Part shown: positions 43,298 to 53,545 of the stretch, one piece after another
Position numbering within the stretch: position 1 is the stretch's first letter
How the letters are laid out: each line of letters starts with the position of its first letter
From: Ferrovibrio sp. MS7
GTDB lineage: Bacteria > Pseudomonadota > Alphaproteobacteria > Ferrovibrionales > Ferrovibrionaceae
Length of the DNA: 64,000 bases
Direction: 5' to 3'
NCBI RefSeq assembly: GCF_038404985.1
Contig: NZ_JBBKBA010000002.1
Location: forward strand, 806,001-870,000
Made by a program: the position numbers and the translations under genes
Notes under the pieces: generated by a model
Database searches by the model: none
What the model saw: only the letters and a program-made list of their open reading frames with translations
Told to the model about the DNA's origin: nothing

Positions 43298-44008
43298 TCA
43301 ACCGAGATAGCGTTCGATCAGCTTGGGGTCGCGCAGCAGGTCCGGCGCCGGGCCGGACAGCGCAATGCGGCCGTTCTGCAACACATAGCCGTGGTCGGCG
43401 ATCTTCAGCGCCATGAAGGCCACCTGCTCCACCAGCAGGATGGTGACGCCGGCCGCCGCAAGTTCACGCAGCGCGCCAAAGATCAGCGACACGATCTGCG
43501 GCGCCAGACCGAGCGAGGGCTCGTCGAGCATCAACAGTTTTGGCTTCATCATCAACGCACGGGAGACGGCCAGCATCTGCTGCTCGCCACCCGAAAGCGA
43601 ACCGCCGGGAATGCCGCGCCGCTGCTTCAAGACCGGGAAGCGCTGAAACTCGCGCTCGAGCAATTCCTCGATCTCTGTGGCCTGCAGACCAAGGCTGCCG
43701 GCGCCGATACGCAGGTTATCCTCGACACTGAGGCCGGTGATGATCTGGCGCCCCTGCGGCACTTGCACCAGGCCGGAACGGGCCAGCAGATGCGCCGGTT
43801 CGGCACCAATATCGCGGCCATCGAAATGCAGGCTGCCCTGGCGCAGCGGCAGCAGCCGCGACACGGCGCGCAGCAGCGTGGTCTTGCCGGCACCATTGGC
43901 GCCAACCACCGCCACCAGGGCGCCGGCGGCGATTTCCAGGTCGATGCCATGCAGGATGGTGTTTTCGCCGATCGCAACATGCAGGTCGCGGGCTTTGAGA
44001 ATGCTCAT
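43298..44008 (-). CDS. Liv-type ABC importer ATPase (LivF type), second system
   Basis: 236 residues from the ATG at 44008, which shares a base with the upstream stop (TGATG); AGGAGG lies just ahead. Walker A GANGAGKTT, signature LSGGEQQMLAVSRAL and Walker B LLMLDEPSLGLAP are intact. Partner of the ATPase domain in the fused LivM-LivG-type protein. Confidence 0.92.
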   Translation of the reverse strand: MSILKARDLHVAIGENTILHGIDLEIAAGALVAVVGANGAGKTTLLRAVSRLLPLRQGSLHFDGRDIGAEPAHLLARSGLVQVPQGRQIITGLSVEDNLRIGAGSLGLQATEIEELLEREFQRFPVLKQRRGIPGGSLSGGEQQMLAVSRALMMKPKLLMLDEPSLGLAPQIVSLIFGALRELAAAGVTILLVEQVAFMALKIADHGYVLQNGRIALSGPAPDLLRDPKLIERYLG

Positions 44009-45765
44009 CACGCCTCCTGCCCGAGATAGGCGGTGATCACCGCCTCGTTGCGCTGCACCTCGGCCGGCGTGCCTTCGCCGATCTTGCGGCCGTAATCCAG
44101 CACCGATACGCGGTCGGACACGCCCATGACGAAAGTCATGTTGTGCTCGACCAGCAGGATCGTCACCCCGAGCGACTTCAAGCGGCGGATCACCGCCATG
44201 ATTTCAATCATTTCGCCTTCATTGAGGCCAGCAATCGGCTCGTCCAACAGCAGCAAGGTCGGCTGCTGCGCCAGCGCGCGGGCCAGTTCGCAAAGTTTAC
44301 GGTGGCCATAGGCGAGATCGCCCGGCAGCGAATCGGCAAACCGCTCGATGCCGAAAAAGGCCAACAGCCGCAGAGCCTCGGCGCGCTCGGCACGCGCCTC
44401 CTCGCCGCTGACCAGCCAGCGCAGCCAGCCCGTTACCATGCCCTGGCGGCGCCTGAGGCCGAGCATGACATTCTCAGCCACGCTAAGCGTGCCGATAAGC
44501 TGCAGGTTCTGAAAAGTGCGGGTAAGGCCATGCGCGGCGCGGCGATGCGCCGGCAGGCTGGTCACGTCCGTGCCCCGGTAGAGGATGCTGCCCTTGTTGG
44601 CGGCATAAAGCCCGGCGATGACATTGATCAGCGTGCTTTTGCCGGCGCCATTGGGGCCGATCAGGGCATGTACACTGCCCGGCATCACCTGGATCGAGAC
44701 ATCATTCACCGCCACCAGGCCGGCATAGGACTTGGTGACATTGCGCAGTTCCAGGATTGGCCCGGCATTATTCGCTGCTTCGATACGCGGCAGCTCCGCC
44801 TCGCCGGACTGCGCCGGTGCAGCTCCCCGCTTAGGCAACAGACGCTTGCGCAGGGATTCGAAGGCACCAGTGGCGCCGCCGGGGAAGAACAGCATCACGC
44901 CCAGCAGGATGCCGCCGAAGATGAAGTAGGAAATCTCATACAGGCCGGCGGTGAGCTGGTTCAACAGCACCAGTATCAGCGCACCGACCACGCCACCATA
45001 GGGGTGGCCCAGGCCACCGATCACCACGGCAATCAGCAGCGAGATTGAGCGATCGAGACCGAAGGCATCGCTGCTGATATAGCCGGACTGATGCACAAAG
45101 AAGAAGCCGGCCAGACCAGCCAGCAGGGCGGCGAAAACGAAAATGCCGGCACGCCAGAGCGCGGCATTGATGCCGACCGTGAGCGCGAAACTCTCGCTTT
45201 CCTTGATGGCATGCAGATTACGGCCGATACGCGACTGCATGATGTAGTCGTTGACCATCTGCACCAACAGCAGGGTGATACCGATGGCCCAGAGGAAATA
45301 GGTGGCGCCATTGCGGAAATCGCCGAAATTGAGCTGCGGCACGCCGATCAGGCCCATTGAACCGCCGGTAAGATCGACCCAGCGCTGTGCCAGGATTTCG
45401 ACGATATAGCCAAAAGCCAGCGTGACCATGGCGAGGTAATGCGTCCGCGCCCGCAGAGCCACAAGACCGAGCAGCACGCCGGCAAGGCCGGCCAGCATCA
45501 GACCGACCGGCAGGCTGGCCCAGAGCGGCCAGCCATGTTTGGTCGCCAGCACACCGGAGCCATAGGCCGACAGCGCGAAGAAGCCGGCCTGGCCGAGCGA
45601 AAGCTGACCGGAAAGGCCGAGCAGGATATTCAGGCCGATGGCGGCGATGGCAATGATCGCGATATCGGTGCTGAGGTGGATGAAGAAGTCATTCGGCGCG
45701 AGATAGGGCAAGGCCAGAATGACGATCAGGGCAATGATATAGCGCAGGTGCCGCATGATACTCAC
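44008..45765 (-). CDS. Fused Liv-type permease-ATPase (LivM + LivG)
   Basis: 585 residues. Residues 1 to about 300 form a LivM-type permease (LLGLSGQLSLGQAGFFALSAYG, shown by family; about nine membrane segments). After a charged linker, residues about 335-585 form a LivG-type ATPase with GPNGAGKST, AYGHRKLCELARAL and LLLLDEPIAGLN. The signature core reads LAYGHRK instead of LSGGQ, as in other LivG proteins. GTG at 45765 overlaps the LivH-type stop (GTGA); an ATG at 45756 is possible. Confidence 0.92.
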   Translation of the reverse strand: MSIMRHLRYIIALIVILALPYLAPNDFFIHLSTDIAIIAIAAIGLNILLGLSGQLSLGQAGFFALSAYGSGVLATKHGWPLWASLPVGLMLAGLAGVLLGLVALRARTHYLAMVTLAFGYIVEILAQRWVDLTGGSMGLIGVPQLNFGDFRNGATYFLWAIGITLLLVQMVNDYIMQSRIGRNLHAIKESESFALTVGINAALWRAGIFVFAALLAGLAGFFFVHQSGYISSDAFGLDRSISLLIAVVIGGLGHPYGGVVGALILVLLNQLTAGLYEISYFIFGGILLGVMLFFPGGATGAFESLRKRLLPKRGAAPAQSGEAELPRIEAANNAGPILELRNVTKSYAGLVAVNDVSIQVMPGSVHALIGPNGAGKSTLINVIAGLYAANKGSILYRGTDVTSLPAHRRAAHGLTRTFQNLQLIGTLSVAENVMLGLRRRQGMVTGWLRWLVSGEEARAERAEALRLLAFFGIERFADSLPGDLAYGHRKLCELARALAQQPTLLLLDEPIAGLNEGEMIEIMAVIRRLKSLGVTILLVEHNMTFVMGVSDRVSVLDYGRKIGEGTPAEVQRNEAVITAYLGQEA

Positions 45766-46661
45766 CGCACATCCGCCTTGGCTTCACCGAACAGACCGGA
45801 TGGCTTCACGATCAGCACCACCAGGGCCAGGATGAAAGGATAGAGGTCGCCAAAGGCAGAGTCGAAATAGTTCGAGAAGCCTTCCACCAGGCCGAAGGCG
45901 ATGCCGGCGATCAGGATGCCGACCGGATTGACGAAGCCGCCGATGCTGACCACGGCAAAACCCTTGAGGATGAACAGCAGGCCCATATGTGCCTGCACCG
46001 TGGTGATCGGGCCGGCCAGGATGCCGCAGGTGGCGGCGAGCATCGCCATGATGGCATAGGAGCCGATCACGGCACGGCGTACATTGATGCCAAGCAGGGC
46101 TGCGGTGCTCTTGTCGAACGACACGGCGGCGATTTCCTTGCCCCAGCGGGCGCGGAACAGGAACCAGTAGAACACCGCCACTACCAGCAAGGCGATGCCG
46201 GCAACAATCAGTTCTTCCATGTAGAAGCCGGCGCCGAATACCTGCACCACCTTCTTGTCGCCGGCCGAGAAGAGCGGCGGCGAGTAGAAGCGCGACTTGC
46301 CCCAGATGAGCTGTGCGGCATTCTGCAACAGCATGCCGAAGCCCATGGTGGTGAGAATCCATGCCAGACTGCCGCCGCTGCCGGCGAGCTGTTTCTCCAG
46401 TGGCTTGATAGCGATGCGTTCCAGCAGCACACCCAAAGCCACCAGCAGCAACAGCACCAGCGGCACCACCGCCAGCAGCGGATAACCAGCGAGCAGCAGC
46501 GCCATGGCGGCAAAGGAGGCGATCATAAGGAAATCGCCCTGGCCAAAATTCAGCGCACGGGTGGTGAGAAATGTGATCAGCAGCCCCTTCCCCATCAGGG
46601 TATAGAGGCTGCCCATGGCGATGCCGGAAATCAGCACCTGGGTAAAATCAGTGAACTTCAT
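45762..46661 (-). CDS. Liv-type ABC importer permease (LivH type), second system
   Basis: 299 residues from the ATG at 46661; ribosome site weak. About eight membrane segments, with FLTTRALNFGQGDFLMIASF near residue 30 marking the LivH family and GGFVNPVGILIAGIAFGL near the end. Followed by overlap with the fused permease-ATPase gene. Confidence 0.9.
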   Translation of the reverse strand: MKFTDFTQVLISGIAMGSLYTLMGKGLLITFLTTRALNFGQGDFLMIASFAAMALLLAGYPLLAVVPLVLLLLVALGVLLERIAIKPLEKQLAGSGGSLAWILTTMGFGMLLQNAAQLIWGKSRFYSPPLFSAGDKKVVQVFGAGFYMEELIVAGIALLVVAVFYWFLFRARWGKEIAAVSFDKSTAALLGINVRRAVIGSYAIMAMLAATCGILAGPITTVQAHMGLLFILKGFAVVSIGGFVNPVGILIAGIAFGLVEGFSNYFDSAFGDLYPFILALVVLIVKPSGLFGEAKADVR

Positions 46662-46733
46662 CGCACCACGCCAGAACCGCAGGAACGGAAGTGGGCGGTG
46701 CCTGCCGTAATCGGCACACACCGCCCACCAGGG

Positions 46734-47870
46734 TTACTTCAGCTTGACCACGCGGCCATTGCGCCACACACCGAGGAACACGTTCTCGGCATCGAGGCAT
46801 TCATGGTCCTTGGCGCCAAACGGCTTTGCCGGAGTGCCCGACACCGCCTTGAAGTCGTTGATATCCTCCAGCGCTTTCTGCAGCTTCAGCGGATCGGCGC
46901 CAGCCTTGTCGACGGCCTGCAGCAGCAGCTTCATGCCGTCGTAGCCCAGCGCGGCCACCACCGGCCAACGGTACTTGTCGCCATATTCGGCCTTCATTTT
47001 GGTATCGAAAGCCTGTGCCTTGGGATCGGCGAGATCGAGCGCCTGGCCCATCACCGTGCCTTCAATGGCTTCCTTGCCGACAATGTTGAGCACCATCTGC
47101 GACGACAGGCCCCAGTTGCCGGCAATCACCGGCTTGTAGTCGATCTTCGGCATGGAACGGTAGACCAGTTCCAGGCTGTCGTGGAACAGCAGCACCAGCT
47201 CGGCACCGGCATTCTTCAGCTTCAGCATCTGCGGCGTCAGGTCGGTGACATTTGGCGCGCCGCTTTCCACGGCCACCAGCTCCATGCCCCGCTCCTTCAT
47301 GCCCTTCTGCACTTCACCTGCGGCAAACATGCCGTAGCCATTGGTGCCATGCAGCAGGCCGACTTTCTTGAACGACTTCACGCCCCAATCGAGCATCGCG
47401 TCGATCTGGAATTTCTCCACCATCGAGCAGCGGTAGATGAAGCTCGGCGACTGGTCGATGAATTTCGCCGTGATGTCGGTGGCAATGGCCGGGCCGGCCA
47501 TCAGCGGAATCTTGGCCTGCTGCAGCATCGGCGCAAAAGCCGCGACATTGCCGCTGTTCACAGTGCCGATCACCGCCGAAACCTTGTCATTGGCGATCAG
47601 GCGCTGCACCAGCGACACCGCACGCTGCGGATTCGCTTCGTCGTTATAGACGATGAATTCGATCTTATGCTTCGGGTTGGCGGCGTTGTATTCCTTGAGC
47701 GCCATCTCGTTGCCCTGGAGATACGACTCGCCGAAATCGACGATTGCCGGGGCACCGCTCAGGCCCTGCACCGCGCCGATCCGCACTGTCTCGGCGCGAA
47801 CATCGGCAGCACTCATCCACATCGAAAGCGCGGCAATACCCGCCGCGGAAAGGCTCAGCGCCTTGCTCAT
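46734..47870 (-). CDS. Liv-type ABC importer binding protein, second system
   Basis: 378 residues with a signal peptide (hydrophobic LSAAGIAALSMWMSAADVRAE). Type I periplasmic fold (VRIGAVQGLSGAPAIVDFGESY, shown by family). First gene of the operon binding protein, LivH, LivM-G fusion, LivF, thiolase, ligase, SDR. GGAGGAAAC precedes the ATG. The association with CoA enzymes suggests a carboxylic acid ligand. Confidence 0.9.
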   Translation of the reverse strand: MSKALSLSAAGIAALSMWMSAADVRAETVRIGAVQGLSGAPAIVDFGESYLQGNEMALKEYNAANPKHKIEFIVYNDEANPQRAVSLVQRLIANDKVSAVIGTVNSGNVAAFAPMLQQAKIPLMAGPAIATDITAKFIDQSPSFIYRCSMVEKFQIDAMLDWGVKSFKKVGLLHGTNGYGMFAAGEVQKGMKERGMELVAVESGAPNVTDLTPQMLKLKNAGAELVLLFHDSLELVYRSMPKIDYKPVIAGNWGLSSQMVLNIVGKEAIEGTVMGQALDLADPKAQAFDTKMKAEYGDKYRWPVVAALGYDGMKLLLQAVDKAGADPLKLQKALEDINDFKAVSGTPAKPFGAKDHECLDAENVFLGVWRNGRVVKLK

Positions 47871-47933
47871 TCCCGTTTCCTCCGTTTTATGCCATCGGTG
47901 GCAAATCCAGGGGAACGCAACCGCTTCCTGAAA

Positions 47934-47949
47934 GTGAACCGTGGTTCAC
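47934..47949. promoter_or_regulatory. Perfect 16-bp palindrome upstream of the second Liv operon
   Basis: GTGAACCGTGGTTCAC, 7-bp arms around GT, 64 bases before the binding-protein start. TGAAC-N4-GTTCA is a common TetR-type operator form; the adjacent TetR gene (48137-48805) is the obvious candidate binder. The rest of the 266-base spacer has no gene. Confidence 0.65.
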
Positions 47950-48083
47950 CAAGCGTAAATTATGGTTCTTGAAGAAAGCAATCGGAATCTTCGAACAATA
48001 TTTGGTGCGACGCAGCATGGCGTTATATGTGCGCTACGGCGCGGAGTACCGGGCGTATGCAAATGGAATCAGCCTGCCGCATC

Positions 48084-48110
48084 GACTGAATGGCGCGGCG
48101 CCATTCAGTC
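48084..48110 (-). terminator. Perfect 13-bp inverted repeat after the TetR gene
   Basis: GACTGAATGGCGC-G-GCGCCATTCAGTC lies 26 bases beyond the TetR stop on the minus strand. It would fold into a strong hairpin but lacks a U-run. It separates the TetR gene from the Liv-type operon; an operator role is possible because of the near-perfect symmetry. Confidence 0.5.
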
Positions 48111-48136
48111 ACACAACCCTTAATCCGGTATTCGTG

Positions 48137-48805
48137 CTATTTCTTGCGCTTGAGTGTCGGCTTGCGCGCCGGTTGGGCGACGGCTTTTTGCGGTGCACGC
48201 AGACTGGCGGCAAAGACTTCCACCATGCCATCAGCGACTTCGCGGGCGCTCCATGCGCCCTTCGGATTATACCAGCGCGACAGCCAGTTCACCGATCCCA
48301 TGATGGTAAGGATCGTCATGCGCGGGTCGCACTCCCGTATGCTGCCATCAGCAATGCCTTCGGTGACGAAGCCACGCAAGGTGCGCTCGAAATGATCGCG
48401 GCGGCGGGTGATTTCACGGCGCTGGTCGGTCTGCAATGCTTCCAGATCAGTCAGCGCGCCGCCGGTGATACTGCTATCGGCATAGGTGGCGAGGAAATGA
48501 TGCAGGGCCAGTAGGGTCTTTTCCAGGCCGTCCTTGCCGTGGCGCTTGCCGTGGCGTAGCGCCGCCTCACCCAGATCCATGGTGTGGCAATGCTGGATGT
48601 AGAGGATCTCTTCCTTGCTGGAAATATAGCGATAGAGCGCGGCTTTTGTGACGCCGAGCGTGGCGGCGATATCCGCCATCGACGTGGTATGAAAGCCCTG
48701 GCGGCGGAAAGCATCGGCCGCCTTCTTGATCAAAACATCACGCTTGAGCTGATGCCGCTGTGCCGGATCCGGCACCACATTCCCCCAGGTCTTCTTACCC
48801 GCCAT
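48137..48805 (-). CDS. TetR-family transcriptional regulator
   Basis: 222 residues from the ATG at 48805; upstream frame sequence overlaps the next promoter. Helix-turn-helix TSMADIAATLGVTKAALYRYISSKEEIL (two parts: SMADIAATLGV and KAALYRYISSKEEIL). The ligand domain is followed by a basic tail (KPTLKRKK). It sits between the second Liv-type operon and the divergent hydratase gene at 48918, so may control one or both; the 16-bp palindrome favours the former. Confidence 0.9.
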   Translation of the reverse strand: MAGKKTWGNVVPDPAQRHQLKRDVLIKKAADAFRRQGFHTTSMADIAATLGVTKAALYRYISSKEEILYIQHCHTMDLGEAALRHGKRHGKDGLEKTLLALHHFLATYADSSITGGALTDLEALQTDQRREITRRRDHFERTLRGFVTEGIADGSIRECDPRMTILTIMGSVNWLSRWYNPKGAWSAREVADGMVEVFAASLRAPQKAVAQPARKPTLKRKK

Positions 48806-48917
48806 GCCGCCTGCCACTCTTATCGGTTCTTGTTCTGCGGACCATAAAGCCTTGGCAGCACGCTGTCTATTCGCCAGGATGGCGCCCCCTGGACAGAATA
48901 AAAACGGAGGAAACATC

Positions 48918-49711
<794 letters not shown>

Positions 49712-49715
<4 letters not shown>

Positions 49716-50518
49716 CCGCGTTTCGGCGGGCGCGGTCCCCAGATATTGCCGCGCCCGGTGAAGCCGCCATCCACGGTCACGACCGTGCCGCTAACATAGG
49801 CGGCGCGCTCGGAGACCATGAAGGCCACCACATCGGCGATTTCTTCCGGCGTCGCGGCGCGTCCGATGGGCAGGAAATCGAGCAACTCCTGCCAGCGTTC
49901 GGCATCGCCCAGCACGTCGGCGGCCCGCGGTCTCAACAAGCTGACCAGACGATCCGTCGCCACCAGGCCGGGATTGACTGCCAGCACCCGGATACCCTGC
50001 TCCACACTTTCGCCGCCGAGCGCACGGGTGAAAGCCATCAGCGCGGCATTGCCGGTGCTGCCGGCGATATAGGGGCCATCCGGCCGCTCGCCGGCCATGC
50101 CGATGACATTGAGGATGGTACCCTGGCGCCGCGCCGCCATGGCGCGATAAACCGCGCGCGTAAGGTTGATATAGCCAAAGACCTTGAGGTCCCAGGCGGC
50201 ACGCCAGGTCGGCTCATCCACCGCCAGCAGGTCGCCACCCGGAATGCTGCCGGCATTGTTGATCAGGATATCCAGATGCCCGGCATCTGCCGCCAACTGC
50301 TCCGCCACACCCGGCGCCCCGACATCGGCGGCGATGATTTCAACCCGGCCATTATAGCGCGCATGCAGCGCCTGCTGCGCCCCAGCCAATGCCGCGCCCG
50401 ATCGCCCGACCAGCAGCAGATCGCAGCCCTCTTCGGCTAGAACCCTGGCCGTCGCCAGGCCGATACCCTTGGAGCCGCCGGTGATCAGGGCGCGGCGCCC
50501 ACGCAATTGCAGATCCAT
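49712..50518 (-). CDS. Atypical SDR lacking the catalytic Lys
   Basis: 268 residues from the ATG at 50518, GGGAGGG upstream. TGGSKGIG (13-20), NNAG and Tyr150 are present, but YxxxK reads Y150-IAG-S154 and the Ser strand reads LNVIG, so Lys and Ser of the triad are missing. The GSTGNAAL pattern recurs in a subgroup of SDRs, so this is probably a real variant rather than decay. Last gene of the molybdenum-hydroxylase/Pot operon. Confidence 0.85.
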
Positions 50519-50610
50519 GTTCCCTCCCAGCGCCCGCCGCATTCGGCGACAAGCGTCATGCGGCTATATAGCGCGCTCGGCAGGAAACAGGAAAGAGTGC
50601 CAGCTCAGTA

Positions 50611-51231
50611 TCAACTCTTGGGGCGAGGCCCCCAGGCACCGCCGCTCTGGCTGACGATCGGCCCGAGCTGCGCGTAATTCGGCCCGGCGATGCGGCAGAT
50701 CGGCTGCAGCCGCTCGGTGCGGATCTTGCCGCTTTCATAGAGATCGTCGCGAATATGGAAGCAGACCACCTCGCCGACATGGAACTCAGTGCAGGCGGTG
50801 CCGAACTCGATCAACTGGCTGAAGCGGCATTCCAGGCTGACCGGCACATCGCGCAGGCGCGGCGCCGCGATACATTCGCCGGGCAACGTGGCCAGGCCCA
50901 GCTCCTCCACCTCGCTCACCTCGGTGGGGTACTCGAACGAGCTGGCATGCACTGTGGCGATCATACTGTCATTGGCGATATTGACAGTGAATTCGCCGCG
51001 CTCGCGGATATTCCGGGCGGTATCCTTGAGTCGCAGCTTGTCACCGCGCCCGATGCTGATGCCGAGCATCGGCGGTTCGCTGGAAACAAAGGTGAAGCAA
51101 CTGAACGGCGCCAGGTTGACATGGCCGGCTTCACTCAAAGAAGTGACCCAGGCAATCGGCCGCGGCACCACCACGCCGGTAAGCAGCTTGTAGGTCTGGT
51201 CGCGATCGATATCGCTCGGCAGGATACGCAT
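50611..51231 (-). CDS. Flavin reductase-like FMN-binding protein (split barrel)
   Basis: 206 residues. The split-barrel FMN fold is indicated by VVVPRPIAWVTSLSEAGHVNLAPFS (family start), FTFVSSEPPMLGISIGRG and the late FHVGEVV. These proteins reduce free flavin for a partner monooxygenase or bind FMN themselves. Ten bases after the molybdopterin subunit gene. The luciferase-like monooxygenase at 60524 is a possible partner. Confidence 0.88.
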   Translation of the reverse strand: MRILPSDIDRDQTYKLLTGVVVPRPIAWVTSLSEAGHVNLAPFSCFTFVSSEPPMLGISIGRGDKLRLKDTARNIRERGEFTVNIANDSMIATVHASSFEYPTEVSEVEELGLATLPGECIAAPRLRDVPVSLECRFSQLIEFGTACTEFHVGEVVCFHIRDDLYESGKIRTERLQPICRIAGPNYAQLGPIVSQSGGAWGPRPKS

Positions 51232-51241
51232 TGTCTACCCC

Positions 51242-53509
51242 TCAGCTCGCCATCGCCATATGCCGCACCACCTTCTCGGCGGTGATCGGCAGGTCCGAAA
51301 CACGGCAGGCAGCGGCAGCCACCGCATTTGCTAGAGCCGCCGGCGGTTCGATCACCGGCGGCTCGCCCACGCCCTTGGCGCCAAAGGGGCCGACCTCGCT
51401 CGGACATTCCACCAGGATGGAGCGCACGCGCGGTGCGTCCATTGCCGTCGGCATCTTGTAATCGGTGAGGTTGGCATTCGCCACATGGCCGTCGCGGTAG
51501 ACGATCTCTTCCGACAAGGCCTGGCCGATACCCTGCATCACGCCGCCCTCGATCTGGCCCTCGATATAGAGCGGGTTGATGGCGAAGCCGACATCCTGCG
51601 CCACGACATAGTCATTGATCTGGATTTCGCCGGTCTCTTGATCGACCGAGACATCCACGGCATGGGCATGGAAGCTCGGCGAATTCAGCGTGGTGATCAC
51701 CAGGTTGCGGCCGCGCTTCGGATCGTAGGGCGTCGGCGGCGCGATGAAGGTGCCATGGGCAATCAGGCCGCCGCCGGATAATTGCAGCGCTTTGGCGATT
51801 TCCGCCAGCGTGATCGACTTGTCGCCGCCGCTGACCACGCCATCAACCAGACTGAGGCCTTCGGCAGGCACACCGAGCTTCGGCGCCGCCGCCTGGAATA
51901 TCTGCTGGCGCAGTTTCTCCACGGCATTGATGCAGGCATTGCCGACCGCAAAGGCGGTGCGGCTGCCCTGGGCGCCATGGTCGAACGGCGTCGCGGTGCT
52001 GTCGGCGCTGACGATATCGATATCATCAAGCTTCACACCCAATGCTTCGGCCAGCACCTGGGCGGCGCCGGTGAGCGCACCGGTGCCGATTTCGGCACAG
52101 CCGGTATTCATCACCACCTTACCTTCGGGGTTGATCTTGACATAGACGCCCGAAGAGCCGGAGGTTGTGGTCCACCAGCCGCAGGCTAGGCCCTTGCCAC
52201 GTCCGTTGCCGTCACGGCGCTGCGACCAGCCAATGGCATCGGCGGCCTTGCGCAGGCATTCCTCCAGGCTGACCTTGGCCACCACCTGGCCGTTCGGCGC
52301 CGTATCGCCATCGCGCAGGATATTGCGCAGGCGGAATTCCAGCGGATCCAGGCCGATGCCGGCGGCGATAATGTCCATCTGCGATTCGACGGCGAAATTC
52401 GCCTGCGGCCCGGAAGGCGCGCGGAACGAGCCGGTCGGCGCCTTGTTGGTGTAGACCGCCAGGCCCTCGATGGAGATGTTCGGAATGCGGTAGGGACCAG
52501 CCAGGATCAGGGCAGAGCTGGAACCGACACCGACGCCGGAGCCGGACGTGGCCCCAGTATCGACAATGATGCGGCCCTGCTTTGCCAGAATCCGACCGTC
52601 TCGGCTGACGCCGGTTTTCAGTTCGATCACCACCGGCTGGCGCGAATAGGCGGTGGCCATCTCTTCTTCGGTGGTGGTCACCATCTTCACCGGCCGGCCG
52701 CAGGCTTTCGCCATCACCGCGACATAATGCTCGACCCCAAGGCGCAGCTTGCCGCCGAAACCGCCGCCGATCACGGTGCAGATCACCCGCACCTGGGCCG
52801 CCGGCACTTTCAGGATTTCGGCCAGCGTGCTTTGCGCCTCAAAGGGCAACTGCGTGTTGGACCAGACTGTAAAGCGCCCATCGCGATCCCACTGCGCCAC
52901 TGCGGCGCGCGGCTCGGTATAGCCGGGATGCACCATGTTGGTGGTGAAGCGGTTGGTGAAAATATGATCCGAAGCAGCAAAGCCGGCTTCGATGTCACCG
53001 ACCGACAGCAGCGACTGGTTCGATACATTGCCCTGGCGCAGCACGGTCGGCATCGCCTGGTATCCCAGCAAATCCGGATGCACCAGCGGCGCATTGGCCT
53101 GCAAAGCCACTTCGACATCGAATACCGCCGGCAGCGGCTCATACTCGATCTCGATAGCCGCAGCGGCAGCTTCTGCCTCGGCGGCGCTACGCGCCACCAC
53201 GCCGGCAATCGGCTGGCCGACATGGCGTACGGTATCGAGGGCGAATACCTCCATATCCTTGATGAAGGAGCCATAGCGCGCACAGGGCACATCCGCCGCC
53301 GTGACGATGGCGCGCACGCCGGGCATCTGGCGTGCTTTATCCAGGCGCAGGGCACGGATGCGGGCATGCGGCACCGTGCTGCGGCAGAGTTTGCCATGCA
53401 GCATACCAGGCAGGGCAAAATCCGTGCCGTAGATTGCGCGGCCCGTCACCTTGCCCATTGCATCGAAGCGCGGCAGGGACTTGCCCACCACCTTGTAATC
53501 AGACGCCAT
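51242..53509 (-). CDS. Xanthine dehydrogenase-family molybdopterin-binding subunit
   Basis: 755 residues from the ATG at 53509 with GAGG five bases upstream (a GTG one codon earlier is weaker). Domain 1 ends near residue 130; the molybdopterin domains have GGGFGGKLRLG, FRAPSGPQ and the catalytic-Glu motif FGAKGVGEP near the C terminus. Its two small partners are encoded at 56-58 kb in the same operon, separated from it by the importer genes. Substrate unknown; CoxL-type active-site Cys loop is absent. Confidence 0.92.
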   Translation of the reverse strand: MASDYKVVGKSLPRFDAMGKVTGRAIYGTDFALPGMLHGKLCRSTVPHARIRALRLDKARQMPGVRAIVTAADVPCARYGSFIKDMEVFALDTVRHVGQPIAGVVARSAAEAEAAAAAIEIEYEPLPAVFDVEVALQANAPLVHPDLLGYQAMPTVLRQGNVSNQSLLSVGDIEAGFAASDHIFTNRFTTNMVHPGYTEPRAAVAQWDRDGRFTVWSNTQLPFEAQSTLAEILKVPAAQVRVICTVIGGGFGGKLRLGVEHYVAVMAKACGRPVKMVTTTEEEMATAYSRQPVVIELKTGVSRDGRILAKQGRIIVDTGATSGSGVGVGSSSALILAGPYRIPNISIEGLAVYTNKAPTGSFRAPSGPQANFAVESQMDIIAAGIGLDPLEFRLRNILRDGDTAPNGQVVAKVSLEECLRKAADAIGWSQRRDGNGRGKGLACGWWTTTSGSSGVYVKINPEGKVVMNTGCAEIGTGALTGAAQVLAEALGVKLDDIDIVSADSTATPFDHGAQGSRTAFAVGNACINAVEKLRQQIFQAAAPKLGVPAEGLSLVDGVVSGGDKSITLAEIAKALQLSGGGLIAHGTFIAPPTPYDPKRGRNLVITTLNSPSFHAHAVDVSVDQETGEIQINDYVVAQDVGFAINPLYIEGQIEGGVMQGIGQALSEEIVYRDGHVANANLTDYKMPTAMDAPRVRSILVECPSEVGPFGAKGVGEPPVIEPPAALANAVAAAACRVSDLPITAEKVVRHMAMAS

Positions 53510-53545
53510 CACTGCCTCGCTGCCTGGCCCAAACCGCGGCGCGGC

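Noticed and set aside
45987-47972. Plus-strand open frame over the second Liv-type genes
   Set aside because: Antisense shadow; crosses two real genes.
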